Positions 1 through 12,412 of a stretch of DNA of 64,000 nt are shown one piece after another. A program made the position numbers and the translations under genes. The notes under the pieces are model-generated. The model saw nothing but the letters and a program-made list of their open reading frames with translations. It was not told the DNA's origin and ran no database searches. The DNA is taken from contig JBBMOA010000007.1 in the NCBI GenBank assembly GCA_037954235.1, positions 4,013,501 to 4,077,500 of the forward strand, given 5' to 3'. Within the stretch, counting starts at the first letter, position 1; each line of letters opens with the position of its first letter. This stretch comes from Aulostomus chinensis (Eukaryota > Chordata > Actinopteri > Syngnathiformes > Aulostomidae).

Positions 1-389
1 ATGACCTGTCTTTTAAAAATCTAGTTTTCTGTCTTTACTGCGAATGTAAATATTAAGGATAAAAAAGAAATAAAGTTTTGTTGAAATCAGAATGAATCAG
101 CAAACACTCTTTTTGATTCTGATTTCTTCTTCTCCTCGTGGCTCGGTCCTCACGCGTCCTTAAGAGTGATTGAATCGGCATCATTTTTTCTTCTCTTGTT
201 ATAACGGTGGGTGTCTGCTCCCATTCCTTTGAAGTGTTATGATTCATAATGTACTTTCAGAAAATTTATGACCAACTAAGAAGTCTTGGAGGTCCTAAAC
301 CAAAGTTACAATTCTTAAAAAGTAAAACACTGCACAAAAAAAGGTCTTACAGCAGCATCCCGAATCTTCTGGCTTATTAACTGAGTCAA
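1..389. other. Non-coding, AT-rich, nothing recognised
   Basis: No splice-bounded open frame, repeat family or RNA gene was recognised in this stretch. The short open frame on the minus strand at 53-247 has no recognisable similarity and biased, low-complexity composition. Confidence 0.5.
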
Positions 390-646
390 CTAGTAAAAAG
401 AATTCCTGTCTATGTGTAAAGGTTGCTTCGTGTTGACATGAGAGGACTGTAACTGGTGTGAGGCGCAGGGAAGGTTCCAGACCTCCTTGGTGTAGAAGGT
501 GGGCTTATCCTGCACGTCGACTCCCTCTGTGATGCATTCCACCAGGAAATCTGTTGTCCAGGTTCCTGCAGAGAACACGACGGATGCTCCAAGTCCCCAC
601 AATGACAACAACACCAGGAATGTCATGTGCAGTGATTCAATATCGA
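390..646 (-). CDS. Possible terminal exon of an unidentified membrane or secreted protein
   Basis: On the minus strand a frame runs to a stop at 390. A possible splice acceptor (TATCCAG) puts the exon's first base at 646 in phase 1. The peptide begins around DIESLH, continues with a hydrophobic segment (TFLVLLSLWGLGASVVFSAG), then a polar tail with two cysteines (VEC...LPC). An internal ATG at 626 would alternatively make the hydrophobic part a signal peptide. I do not recognise the family. The position of the helix loosely resembles a last transmembrane segment, but that is weak. It lies downstream of slc66a2 on the same strand and about 1 kb from another open segment whose phase would fit. 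It could also be a chance frame. Confidence 0.28.
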
Positions 647-1642
647 CTGGATACTTAATGTGCTTCTTAAGGCTTCAAGAGACTTCTTATCATTAAATGC
701 TCACTAATTTTTGCCATTAGCTTATGAACTGGCATCAGCCACACCCCCAAAATGAATTTTCGTGACATGGGACGGCGCACGTGAATTTATAACTCCAGAT
801 TTTTTGATTTTGTTCTTCTCCACTGGTTGGAGTTCTTGGGTTTACAAGAGAAGCGTCTCAGAACTTTGCAGGGTGAAGTGAGGGCTTCCTGATACTGTCA
901 CATGTAAACCAGACTGCACGAGAGTGTGTGATTTTACTGCGTCAACACAATCACACACTCTCGTAGAAACAGTGAATATTTAGCGGTGAAAATGTTGTCT
1001 CAGCTTGAAATTTCAGGTGACATTTCATATTTTGTCCATTCTAGTTTCACAGCCATAATGAGGTTTTGATGGTCACAACCATTCAGATCCAACACCCTCA
1101 AACCATTTTCCTCTTTACTCTTTGTCTCTTTGTCTCCACATCTTTCTGCTCTCTGCGGTCAGTGGCCAAGGACAAAAGCTCATCTGTCTTGAGGGTTTGA
1201 GTCTGTCCCCTCTGTCACACATACCTGGGGGGGCCACTGTCCTGGACTGTGGTACCATGACATTGCTCTGAGCCCAGAGGAATCTGATTATGCTACTTTT
1301 CCCAAAAGCTTTTCTTTTGCATTACGGCCTCCCTCTGGTACCTTTATGTTTTATTTTTGTTTCGCCCCCCCCCCCCCCCCAACATGTTTTCCACAGTGCT
1401 TTTTTCCTCCCTCAGCTGCTCCCTCCATGTCACTGCTCCATCAATGTCCTGTTAGGCTCTCTCACCACAGAGGGGGTCAAAGCCAATTTGAAAAAGATCT
1501 CTAACTTGAACTGAATTTCAGTAGAAGAGCTTGAAGTGAGGTTTCGCTTTGGCCCAGTAAAATAAGACCATCTGCCTGCTTTGGTCCTGAATTCCACCTA
1601 AATTAAAAGGTTTGATATCCCTGGACATCTTTCTCATTTCAC
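647..1642. other. Non-coding stretch with one strong hairpin and a C-run
   Basis: If the flanking segments are exons this is their intron. It holds a perfect 16-bp inverted repeat at 918-964 and a run of C at about 1366-1380. Nothing else was recognised. Confidence 0.4.
918..964. repeat. Perfect hairpin, 16-bp arms, 15-nt loop
   Basis: Arm 918-933 (ACGAGAGTGTGTGATT) is the exact reverse complement of 949-964. The loop is 934-948. It is not part of a microsatellite tract. Its function is unknown; it could be the remnant of a small palindromic transposon. Confidence 0.75.
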
Positions 1643-1843
1643 CTTTTATTGGTGGCGATTCTGCCCTGATGAAAGCAGCAAACTGAGCAGCCATATGTGG
1701 ACTTTGCTGACTGGTGTGTTGGCGAAAGACGACAGCAGTCCTCGAGATGTGGCTGAGTAAAGCTTCAGCGAGAGTCTGGACGTCATGGATGATGTCCATT
1801 TTCTTCACTTCTGGTAATGAGCTGCATTTATTAGGCTCCTTCT
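1643..1843 (-). CDS. Possible internal exon of an unidentified gene
   Basis: The minus strand is open from about 1868 to 1518. Inside it, a good donor (AAAAG then GTGAAA) would end an exon at 1643 in phase 1, and an AG at 1844-1845 could be the acceptor; a shorter exon from about 1816 is equally possible. The peptide looks amphipathic and protein-like (MDIIHDVQTLAEALLSHISR, then FRQHTSQQSPHMAAQFAAF). Its outgoing phase fits the candidate exon at 390-646. I do not recognise the family and cannot rule out a chance frame. Confidence 0.25.
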
Positions 1844-1869
1844 CTGCCTTCAAGGTACTTAAAAATTAT

Positions 1870-2005
1870 TGCTTCATTCACACACTGATAGCAGAGGCTG
1901 CCAGGCAAGGTGCCAACCGGCTGACACCCAGCAATTAGGAGTTCAGTGTCCTGCTGAAGGACACTGGGAAACAGTCTCTGAGGAGCCGGGAGTCAGACCA
2001 GTGAC
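1870..2005 (-). mobile_element. Fragment of a V-SINE-like element
   Basis: The plus strand reads CTGCCAGGCAAGGTG...GTGTCCTGCTGAAGGACACT. This is the reverse complement of the body of the element at 26507-26770 (TTGCTTGGCAGCC and TGTCCTTGAGCAAGATAC). The copy is diverged and lacks a clear tRNA-like head and tail. Confidence 0.6.
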
Positions 2006-2650
2006 CTCTCAACTTTCCCTCCAGTCTGTGTCCTTTTTGTGCTATGAAGGTGCACAATTGGGTGAGGAAACAGGGATATTATTAAAAGTAATAAGAGTCC
2101 TTGTAATCATTCCAAATCATTAAAAAAAATTGTTGCGATAAAATTCCACACTGCTGCACATCTACCACACGAAGATATCTCTGTCTGTTGTCTTAGCAAC
2201 GAACATTGGAGATTTATTCAGTGGGAATTTGCAGTAACAACCCCGAATACACAAGGATGGTTGTGATGAAGAGTCCTAAGACGCAGTTGGACAATAATGG
2301 GTCAGTTGAGCAAAAAAATTGGTAGGAGAAACATTTTACTGTTTCATATAAATTTTACAATAGAAATGTGATCATTTTGACTCACTTGGGCAACGTGTTG
2401 GTGTAAGTTACAAAGTTGTGGCAAATGATTTTCTTTTAGATGGTTGTCACAGCGTCACAGTTAGGACCTACGAAGCAACATGGGGAAACCTGGCGTCGGC
2501 TTGGATCTCTGTTCACAGTGGCTTTCTTGTCAGAGCATTGACTTCTGTGGAGGGAAGTCATGAGGTGCATCTGCTGATGGAAGGTGATTTAGTAGTGCTC
2601 CATCTAAGTTATTGATTGGAGTTAAGGAGGCGGCCAAGTGATCAACACTT
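2006..2650. other. Non-coding, nothing recognised
   Basis: Unique-looking AT-rich sequence without a convincing exon or repeat family. Confidence 0.5.
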
Positions 2651-2909
2651 CATGCATCCATCCATTTTCATCTGTTTATCCTGTTAAGGGTCGCGGGGCT
2701 GGAGCCCATCCCAGCAGCCTTCGATGGACAGGTCACCAGTTCATGGCAGGGCCAACACATAGACAGACAACCATTCACACTCACAGCCACGCCTACGGTC
2801 AATTTAGAGTATCAATCAGCCTCGTCCTCATTTGCATGTGTTTGGACCTGGAGAGAACCCATGCAGGTACAGGGAGAACATGCAGACTCCACACAGAAAG
2901 ATCCCGTGC
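2651..2909 (-). mobile_element. tRNA-headed SINE, (TGGA)n-tailed family, copy lacking its head
   Basis: Read on the minus strand this is the body and tail of the family seen complete at 11338-11719. Shared blocks include CTGTTAAGGGTCGCGGGG, CAGGGCCAACACATAGACAG and ACCATTCACACTCACAGCC (plus-strand spelling). The (ATCC)n end lies at the low-coordinate side. The tRNA-like head is missing beyond about 2909. Confidence 0.8.
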
Positions 2910-4500
2910 ATCCCATCAACAGTTCAGCCAATGAGATTTCTTTCGTCTGGATTGGTTGGATTAGATCACAGTTAACAAAAGGATAAAGTTTTACAAGAAC
3001 TCATACAGATTTACTCTGATTTGTACGTGTGGAAACTGTAAGACTACAATTCCAGTATTTGAATGACTGTTACATTTTTGGGTTATCTGTCCATCTGTCC
3101 CATTCTGGGGAGGTATCTCTGGACTGCGTGGGGGGATTTTTTTTTTTTTTTTTTACAGGTTTTTCCTCAAACTTCCATTGAGAATCAGGGATAAAAGATT
3201 TCAGGGATGAAAAGATTTTGGTGGGTCAAAGGTCACCTCACATAAACCCAGGATCTAAGAGATGCCTGGGGGGAATTTCTTCAAATATAGTACAAACATC
3301 AACTGGGATTCACGGATAATCCGCAAAATATTTTAGTGGTCAAAGGTCAAAGTCAGACAACAGGCACCATTGAGGAAACAACTCTGACGCAGAATTTCAG
3401 GTTGAATTTTAAATTTACATGACGACATGATTGGAAAGTTTTTACACGTAAAACTTAACTTGACTTAACCTCCCAAAATAAATCGAATGTGTTTTCGTAG
3501 TGTAGACCTGCCCTGCACGTGCTGGCCTGCATCCACTGACTTCAGCAACGTTCCTCCTCTTGGCCTTTCATACCTTCATTGTTTTGCACAGATAAAAATG
3601 TCACGCACCCGCTGGTTTGTTGTTTGTTGAGGAAGCATTTGATTTGATGCCCACTGGAGTTTTTGCTGAGTGGAGGCTTTTAAAGCCAATGCTACCATCA
3701 ATTGTATTTATTGAATTGTGGGAAGCCAAAATGGGACAGACAATAAAACAAGCAATTATCAACTTCCTCCTGGGCAAGAACATAAGCTTTATTTCTGTAC
3801 CAGCAATCCATTTTGAAATACCTTAAAGTGACATTTCACAATAATGGTGCATTTGGCCTTTAAAGTACTCACTAAAATCTGTCTTGATCTCATAAAGACA
3901 TTTTTTTCCCCCTCCTGCATCACCTGTGACTCCAGAATTTGGCCTGGGCAATGAAACCGTAGCAGTATGTGTTGGCTTTAAACAAAAATAGCACAAAGAA
4001 AAGTGTTCAATAGAATATTGATTTTTACTGAAAACAGAGTAGTGGCAAACGGCCACAACAGTGCATAACAAATATGGAAAATGCAGTGGTTGCTAAATGA
4101 CAGGTCAGGTCAGCGCTCCGGTTCTCCCAGGTCTTTGTGAGCTCAAGATACCCGTCTGTGAGTACGTGAAAGGTAAAATACACTTTTTGTGTGAAATATC
4201 GCTTTAGAGATATCGTAATCCGAGTCATGTTGCATTACTTGATGGAAGAGTAGCAAAGGTATAGAACCGCCAACACGGCTTGTAGTCCACTTAATATTAA
4301 TGGGTGTACGGGCCGGTCCGGAGACGAGTACAGGAGAGGCGCAAACAGGTTCAGCACATAGAGAGCCCTCATCTATAAACCATCGTGAGCCTCCCATTAT
4401 CTACTGTATCCAGTTTAATATTTCACTAGTCACGCTGCAGTGCAGCTCTCTGCAGAGCTGGCAGTCAGCAGGCTCAGCCAGTGATGGTGAGGGTATCCGC

Positions 4501-4542
4501 GTGTGTGTGTGTGTGTGTGTGAGAGCGTGTGTGTGTGTGTGT
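4501..4542. repeat. (GT)n microsatellite, interrupted
   Basis: Two GT runs are separated by GAGAGC. Confidence 0.95.
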
Positions 4543-5688
4543 ATGGGTGCACCGATGCACTTGGAAGGCACGCATGTCTTAATCAACCCTCGAGTCATCA
4601 GTTTATTCTCATGTGTCCAGCAGCGGGCACAAGCTTTATTCATGATTTATGAGAACTCCTCTCAGTTCTTCCCTGGGCCCTGATCCCACGCCAGTGCCGA
4701 GTTCCGGGACCACGACAGTTAGTTGCTGTATAGAAATCATTTACTTACAGGTGAAAAGATGTGTTGTACGTATATTTTAATATTTCCCTCAATTTCTATG
4801 ATAAAGCGTGTTTGTATCCAGAAATGTTCATATATTTTGTTGTATTTTGAAAAATACAATGACAGTAAAGGCTCTCTAGTCTATTGTGCGAAAGTCCTGT
4901 GTACAGCAGCAGTCTGCTGATCTGCGAGTTCATTCATTTAAAATCCCTTTTCCAGTAACAACAACAACAAGACCAAATGGTAGAATATAAATAGTTTATG
5001 TCTGGAAAAATAACATCATAAATATTTCACACCCATACAATCTGAGATGGTACAATACATTTTAAAAACACACAAATTGGAGAGTAACATCGCTTCTTTC
5101 TCTCTTTTATGACCATGACATGTCACTTTATCATTTGCGAACACAACTCCTATGAGAAGCATCACAGTGTCACATGGCTTTGAACGCAACGGCTTTTTCT
5201 GGTTTTGGTTATTATTTCTGAAGGCATCGATGAATTCTTTGATTTCACACATCAGACACGATTGAAGCACCTGAAGAAACACGAGTGAACAGTAAAAAAC
5301 AGAAATATATGAAATAATAACAGTCCAAACATCTCCCTCCAATCAAGTGAAAGCACCGATCTGCAGTGTTGTGGCGGTGAGGCATTATGGTGTCTTTGCT
5401 GTCCCGTACTGTGTCATAAATGTGTGCTAATCTATCCATCTGCCCTTGAGAAGTAAAGGCCACAGAGCCCAAATGTCAAAGTAAATCCAGTGAGGAAGCT
5501 ATTCTGAGCCTCCGTGGAGGGGAGAACAATACATAGATATACATCAGGAGATAAGAGTATATAGAATATAGAAATAAAGGAGCCGCTGTAGCTCTGGTAT
5601 GCAGGGAAGAGGAGATAACGCACATTCAGCAACCAGATGTATGGTGGGATATCTGGATTTAAACTATGCATGTATACATACCTAGAAA

Positions 5689-5717
5689 CCCCCCCCCCCC
5701 CCCACACACACACACAC
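5689..5717. repeat. C-run followed by (CA)n
   Basis: About 15 C residues are followed directly by seven CA units. Confidence 0.95.
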
Positions 5718-6080
5718 AAACAGAAGGTCACAGATCAAAACTGACAGCTTGCAAAATTTGTTGAACATCAGAAAATTCTACCAGCAGCCTTGAAACTTCT
5801 ATAGATACCAATTTTCCAGATGTAAAATGAAGAAACATTTCCAGATGCTTTGATTTGTACGAGGCTAAGATAGTCCTCTGTATGTTGATGGCTAACAAAA
5901 AACGTGTACAGAAACTGACTGCTTACAGTCACATTCTGCTTAAAGACCTTATAATGGTCAATAAGTAGTTAATTAATCTCAAGGGAAAAGTTGGGAAAAT
6001 ATGCTGTCAAAGAAAGGTTCTTTAAAGTTGTGGTAAATATGAAGACCACGTAGCATAAATAAAGACCACAAACAAATGGA

Positions 6081-6082
6081 AT

Positions 6083-6142
<60 letters not shown>

Positions 6143-6210
6143 TTATATATATATGTATATTTTTATATATATATGTATATTTTTATATATATATGTATAT
6201 TTATATATAT

Positions 6211-6241
<31 letters not shown>
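6081..6241. repeat. (TA)n tract with periodic TGTATATTT interruptions
   Basis: About 160 bp of alternating TA is broken several times by TGTATATTT at spacings of about 20 bp, and it ends in (CA)n. The regular interruptions suggest expansion of a larger unit than a dinucleotide. Confidence 0.9.
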
Positions 6242-8432
6242 AACGTGTTTTTATGAGGCGTTACATGCCTACCAATAACTTAGAACACTACACCAGTAAC
6301 TACTTGACAAGATAGTCAATCATTCTTACAATTGGTCTTTCCTTGAATATCCTTGAATTTCCTTTAGAAGCTTGTCCTGGAGCACCAGAGGCCTGGGTGG
6401 CTCTGGTCACACTGAGATGCCACTCTGAAGCAGCGTCACTGACGTGTGTGAGTTAAAGATGACGGAGAAACTAAAACCTGACACAAACCGACTCAAATGG
6501 CGACCGGAGAAATCGTGAAGCAGGTTTATTATGTACTTGATGGAATCGTGTTAAGGGGAAGTACATGTTCCTCTGCTGACCAGCTGCTGGTTTGTTTTGT
6601 CCATCATCAGAGGAATCTACCTAGGAACAATTGTGCATTGAGGCCAGCTGAGGCCTCCGTGTTCAAGCCACAGCCAGAAGGAAGGTGACCCTGGTGGATC
6701 ACTACTTGAGCGGAAGGTTGGCTAATAAAATGATCTGAGTAAATACGTGCGTTCCTGCATCACACAGCTCAACACAAACTTGAAAGATGCTGTTCACCAC
6801 ACAACCAAGGGTTCTTCCTCTCTTCAGGGTGAAAGAGGCTTTTCATGCCTGCCTCTCTCGAACTTCCTTCATGTTTATTGATGACAAACGGAACCAAAAA
6901 CTAATCTACAAAGTAAACTGGCACTCAGCGCTCCCAGACGGGAGGGCGCTGGTGCTACTCGTGTTTACTGGAAGCCTCTGGTCTCTCTGGTGGACTTTGG
7001 TTCACTATCATTCTCTAAAAAGACTGATGTGAAGGAGTGAGACATAAAACAGAAATAGAGACAAAAACAGGATAGACATTCTGAGTGATAGCTGCCATTG
7101 CAACCTGACATGACCAGTTTTTTTCGGTGAACTTGATGAGAAGGAAATGTTTGCTTCATTTCCATCAACTGGTACGGAGGGAATAAACTTAGCACTGTGT
7201 GTTTGGATCGGAGCATGGCAGGATAGGCACTGTTAGGCGTGTACAGCGTGCAGGAGCACGGGCTTCCCAAAGTGAGTGGTCCCGTGATGGTCAAATAAAA
7301 TGAATTCATCCACCTTTATTTAACCAGATAATTCACCCACTGAGATCTCGATCTGAACGTGATTAAAACACCGTCATTTCTTTAAAATAAAAAAGTAGTA
7401 GTAGAAATGGACTAAAAATGGCAGATGATTTTTGAAACAATTTAAATTTGGCTGTGTTAAGATGAGTCTGTTGGAGTGTGTGTATGCTTCACACTCCTGT
7501 GGAACAATGGGGTCAAAAGTTTGTAAAAGGAAAGGTTCAAATTTTAGGAACCTCTTCTGTAACATTTTCAGTTCGACTGACTTCTTCGCCTGAGAGGTTT
7601 TCATCTCCCATTTAGCACATTTACTCTCACTCAAAAAAGAACATGAAACACCTGACGTGAATGTAAACTCTTGGGCTAAATTGTTTTCTAATTTTGCTAG
7701 GGGGTGGTGTTGAGGGCGCCCCCCCAGCCTCACTGCTGTCCCCTGGTGACTGGGGACGGTGGAAGGATTTTCTTTGTTCTTTGTATAAAACAGAGCTGCG
7801 CTACTTGTCATTCAAACACAAAGCAGAGTCGAGGCACACACTCTGTACGTGACCTATACAATAGCTACTACTGGTTGCTGCAGACGAATCAGCGAGCCTG
7901 CCACTGGTGCAGGACAGCTGCTGTTAAAACAGCACAGACCTGCTGTCAGCGCTGCTGCCTAATGAATGTCTCCCACTGACCCATCCAAGTCATGTTTCCA
8001 CACGAGGCAAATACATCGCACAAACTGCACACTGAACCCCCCCACCTGGGTGAGTGTGTCTGCACAGTATGTGTGTGTCTGTTGGCTCTAACTGTTATGA
8101 TCAATGCCCTGTGATTGTGCTGCAAATCAATTCCCCAACAAATAAAGCTTCTATCCATCAAACTCACAGAAAGACTGTTTCATCTTTGACAATTTGGAGA
8201 ATAAATGTTCTGTTTATACTTGATTTAAGATGCTGTTTTGCTTGGACATAAAATCAATTTCAAGGGTAAATTATTTGGCAAAATGCAAATATTTCGAAGT
8301 ATAAAACTGGACTTTGGGTGCTTCTAGGTTACAGTAATAAACATTCCCCTGAAACTTCTGCCAAAATATTTGACCAAAAAGCTTTGCGCTATAGACCCGT
8401 TCATTCAGAAGCTACAGCAACAGCAGCCATAT

Positions 8433-8607
8433 TCAGCCCAGCTTGGTCCGTGTGTCCTGGCTGTAGAACAGGACCTGGAGCAGGATGGCAAAATCAACGA
8501 GGATCTGGACTGAGCCACACACCCAGAACTGAGACGGGCTGTCATTCATCACAAAGTAGGTGGTCTTGAAGACGTCGCCAGCCGTCCACAGCAGCACCAT
8601 CTTCACA
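8433..8607 (-). CDS. slc66a2: SLC66A2 (PQLC1), terminal coding exon
   Basis: The minus strand reads a good acceptor (CCTTCCCTCCAG) and then a phase-2 exon: one base completing a serine codon, 57 further residues and TGA at 8433. The peptide starts VKMVLLWTAGDVFKTTYFVM and continues QFWVCGSVQILVDFAILLQ, ending DTRTKLG. This matches the C-terminal part of SLC66A2, a seven-helix PQ-loop membrane protein of the endolysosomal and Golgi system, linked to phospholipid scrambling and retrograde transport. The KMVL(M/L)WT(S/A)GD block and the following helices are characteristic. The tail is shorter than in mammals. Upstream, the phase joins exactly to the exon at 27849-28065. Confidence 0.93.
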
Positions 8608-9300
8608 CTGGAGGGAAGGAGACGCAGACAGACATGAGGGAGTGAACTTGCTCAGGATCAGCATTCATGTCCTTTTTTATAATCAATTTTTCAGTCTGTC
8701 TGTTTGCGGGATTACACAAGAACTTCCCGGGCTGAACTTCTAACTTGGTGGAGGGGGGAACGCGGGCCAAAGTAGAACACTTTACTCTTTAGTGCTGATC
8801 TGAATCACTGGGCAGATATGAACTATTTTATTTTTCATTAACATTGAGAGAGGACATATTTTTGATGGAAGGCTCGGAGGATGGAGTGGGTGACCCCGCC
8901 CACACACATAGTGGGACAAGTCCCCTCATAAAGTCCTACTTATCTCCTCAAGCCAAAATGTTCACTCTTCCCGCAGAACTTTTTACCAGATCGGAGATGA
9001 AAGTCTCTTCTTTCTCACCGCATCAATTGCAAACCAACCAGACAGGAAGTGAGCTCACAACAGAGGTCCGCTGATATACAACCCACTACCAGCGCTTACA
9101 GCTGTGCTTATAACATGATCATGTTGCTATGGTGACTCTGGGGTGCAGGGCACCATCATCAACACAAGCCATTACATTTTTTTTCAGTGATTTAGTTGCT
9201 GCTGAGTAACAGCAGGCTAGCAGCAAAAATCAATAGACAAGGTGAAGTTTGCCCTAAACTGTGGATTGATCACAGCAAGTCAGAGAAAGTAAAGAAAGGA

Positions 9301-9362
9301 CACACACACACACACACACACACATGCACACACACACGCGCGCGCGCGCACACACACACACA
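9301..9362. repeat. (CA)n with internal (CG)n block
   Basis: CA repeats flank a run of about six CG dinucleotides near 9338-9349. This is alternating purine-pyrimidine sequence prone to left-handed DNA. Confidence 0.95.
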
Positions 9363-9757
9363 CTGCACATCTGAGCAGACCTTACTGAGGATGACAGTCA
9401 TCAACCACGCTAGAGGTTTCGTACGAGCCGTGTCCTGAGGGAAACTTTCTAAAGAGCTCTTTCTTCTTGTTTCCCAGCTTCCTGCACTCCACTCATCTCT
9501 TTCTATATCGTTGTAAACTTTCCACCTCTCCCCTTCTTACAGGCGCTGTCTCGCCTGTCATGTCTCTTTAACTCTTGCCCTTCACACTCCTCACTCCTAC
9601 TCCCCCTATTCTCCCCTTCCTCCACAGTTCTCCATCCTGCTCTCTGGCGAGTGAAGTCCCAAAGGTTTGAATGTAACATGGGTTCATTCTTTCTTTATAT
9701 CTGACTGGACCTGGCAGTCTCATCAGTCATCAATGAGATACATTATAAGGCTCAGGC

Positions 9758-9814
9758 GGGGGGGGGGGGGGGCAGCAAGGAGAGAGAGGGGGAGAGAGAG
9801 AGAGAGAGAGAGAA
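9758..9814. repeat. G-run and (GA)n tract
   Basis: About 15 G residues, then GCAGCAAGG, then an interrupted GA tract of about 34 bp. Confidence 0.95.
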
Positions 9815-11337
9815 ATTCTGCAGAGGACTGCATTTACTGAGCATGCAGGGGGAGGTAGAGGGTTAAGACCCAGCCCAGCAGAGACAGATGATGTGTGTGT
9901 ATGGGTGTATAAGCAGCCTAATGACTACAGGGACAGCTGTCCTGTACTTTCCTTGAGCTCTCCTTGCAGAGTCGTGTCAAACTCTCAGCTCTCCCCTGAG
10001 CTCCCTTCAGGCCCCGGCGAGGGGTCCAAGCGTCGGCAGCAAACATCCGACCGCAGCACCGGAATAGCAAAGAAATGAGGGCAGTGTTATTCAACATATC
10101 TGGGGATGTAGTAAATCTAGACACTGCGCATGGAAATGTGATTAATCTGTGTGGATGCAGGTTGCAACCACAAGCTGCGCTGGAGTGATACAAGGGTCGC
10201 TGGAGCGTTAGGAGTTTGCTCTGTCCTCGCCTGACCTGTAGCTTTAGCTGAAAATAGCAAAGTTTACATGCTTTCCCTGCATACCTGAGCAGCTGTGTTT
10301 TATCATTTACATTTATCCCATAACCTGGCATCAAGATGTACTGTCTTCTACAGTCAACATGTTCTCCCTGCTTTTTCTCTTAAAGTGACACTTCACCCAG
10401 CAGGTGTATTTTGACTTTCCTGCACTCACAAATACATGTCTTAAGCTTACAGAGACGTTTTCTGTCTCCTGCATCACTACTTTGTTATTCCAGAATGCAA
10501 TAAGCGCCAGCCACATATATTCAGCTTGAAGCTAAAGGTAACTGATGGCTAACAACAGTAAAATTGCCCAAAACCAACAAGCCTCAGTAAGAGTCAGGCT
10601 GTTTCCAGCTCTCTACCAAGGCTGACAGAGGAGCGCTTGTTTAAAGCACCACTGAGTCCCACACACTTGTTCAGCTCCCTTAACAATTTAGAATTTTAGG
10701 GTAAACACTCCAGGGTTTGATCGAACTACTCCAAAAATAAGTGTTAGAGAATTTAAATTGGTCATGCTTTTACTTTCCTCTCTCTGAGCTGGCAGGATTC
10801 CTCAGGGGGACACACTTCATTTTTGTTTTACTGCAGTACTTTTTCTTCCCTCAGACAGAACCCTTTGTTGAACCGCAGATTTCTTTTTTATCTCTCTCGC
10901 TCTTCATCTTCATCTGATCTCTGCCTCACTCGGGTGTCATCTTTATGGCCTCTGTCGTTGCCTTTCCGCTGCTCCTCTCTTTCCTCTAAACGCAAGAAAA
11001 CTTAGTGACTTATCAGCCTCGACTGTGATGTATGACATAGTCAAGTCATAAAACTGCATTTCTCAGCAATGAGAGCTATTGATGACTGGAGCTGAGAGCA
11101 ACTGGAGAGGAGTAATAAAACATTTAACATAATGAACTGGAGATAAGACGGGGGCGTGTCAGTTGAGTGTGCTGTCCATCCCACCGTCATCAATTGTTTT
11201 CCTTGTGAGCTCAAAACTGGAAAAAAGAAGTTTTGGATAATGTTTGGTCTAATCTTAACCTTTTGACTCAACAAACTCATGAGCAGCGGTGCTATTAACA
11301 CAGACAGGGCCCATATAATTGTGCTTGTTGGACTGAG

Positions 11338-11719
11338 GGTGGGGGCGGCAGGGTGGTGCAGTGGTCAGCACTGTTGCCTCACAGCAAGAAGGGTCAGGGG
11401 TGGAGCCCTGACTCGGGCATGGGGTCTTTCTGTGTGAGTCTCCATGTTCTCCCTGTTCCTGCGTGGGTTCTCTCTGGTACTCCAGCTTCCTTCCACAGTC
11501 CAAAGACATCAAGAGGGGACCAGGTTAATCCAGACTCTAAATTGACCGTAGGCGTGGCTGGGAGAGCCAATGGTTGTCAGTCTATATGTGCTGGCCCTGC
11601 CATGGACTGGTGACCTGTCCAGGGTGAACCCCGCCTCTCACCTGAAGGCTGCTAGGATAGGCTCCACCCCCCCATGACCCTTAACAGGATAAGCAGTAGA
11701 AAATGGATGGACTGATGGA
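11338..11719 (+). mobile_element. Full-length tRNA-headed SINE with (TGGA)n tail
   Basis: The element begins GGCGGCAGGGTGGTGCAGTGG, whose TGGTGCAGTGG fits a polymerase III box A. A degraded box B follows about 45 bp on (GGGTGGAGCCC, where other copies keep GGTTCGAGTC in reverse complement). The body is shared with seven other copies in this window, and the tail is AAAATGGATGGACTGATGGA. A 9-bp direct repeat TGGACTGAG at 11329-11337 and 11720-11728 is a likely target-site duplication, although it resembles the tail unit. It is non-coding and would depend on a partner LINE. Confidence 0.85.
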
Positions 11720-12387
11720 TGGACTGAGTGTGGAATGAATGTGGCCTCTTGACACTCAGACTGATCAGCTTGTTAGTTATTGCTTCCTAGTCCTAGTCCT
11801 TCCAGCATGGTGTGTTCAGAGAGCAGGTGAAGCCACGGGGCTCCAGCAGGTTGTGTGTGTATAGAAGGGCATTTCTTAACTAATGTTGAAACAAGTTTCT
11901 CACTGAGTGACAGTTCAACTGAGGGGAACTCTCCTCAGACACAAACCAGGGAGGCTGGAGTGCTGCAATCATGCAGGTGGAACATAGTAACTGCTCATCA
12001 GTGTGTGTGAATCGGTGGACCGAGCCAGGTGGAATGATAGGAGTCGTCTGTGCTATTTGTTGTGTTGTGGTAATGTTGTTCATAAATCCTATTCCCTGTT
12101 GAGTGTAGAGTTCCATGTGCAGGATTTCAAGTTTGTGCGAGGACAAGCAGGGTTTATAATTCTCTCCAGTTGATTGTATCAGCTGAAGCAGCAGAATCTT
12201 TCCCAGCTGTTGGTGTGAATGGTGAGGTTTTATGTTATAAAAGGCCTCCTGAAAGCTAAAGTGGCCGGTTCATCCAAACAATGCTTTTTGGAAATGTGCT
12301 GCGGCATTTTTGGGTCAACCCAAAACATCAGCATCCCAAGAAAGTTCCACTGAGTGTGGGGGTGGTAGGGGGCCAGAGGGAAGCTTT

Positions 12388-12412
12388 GGGGGGGGGGGGG
12401 GGGGGGGGGGGG
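12388..12412. repeat. G homopolymer, about 25 bp
   Basis: An uninterrupted run of G; its length may be unreliable in the assembly. Confidence 0.95.

Larger units (their letters stand above)
2910..8432. other. Intergenic and 3' region downstream of slc66a2; simple repeats only
   Basis: No further exon was recognised. It contains a T-run near 3139, (GT)n at 4501-4542, a C-run plus (CA)n at 5689-5717 and a long TA-rich tract at 6081-6241. A short segment at about 7312-7353 (TTTATTTAACCAG) resembles a common fish dispersed repeat. The part just below 8433 is presumably the slc66a2 3' UTR, but I could not place its polyadenylation site. Confidence 0.5.
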
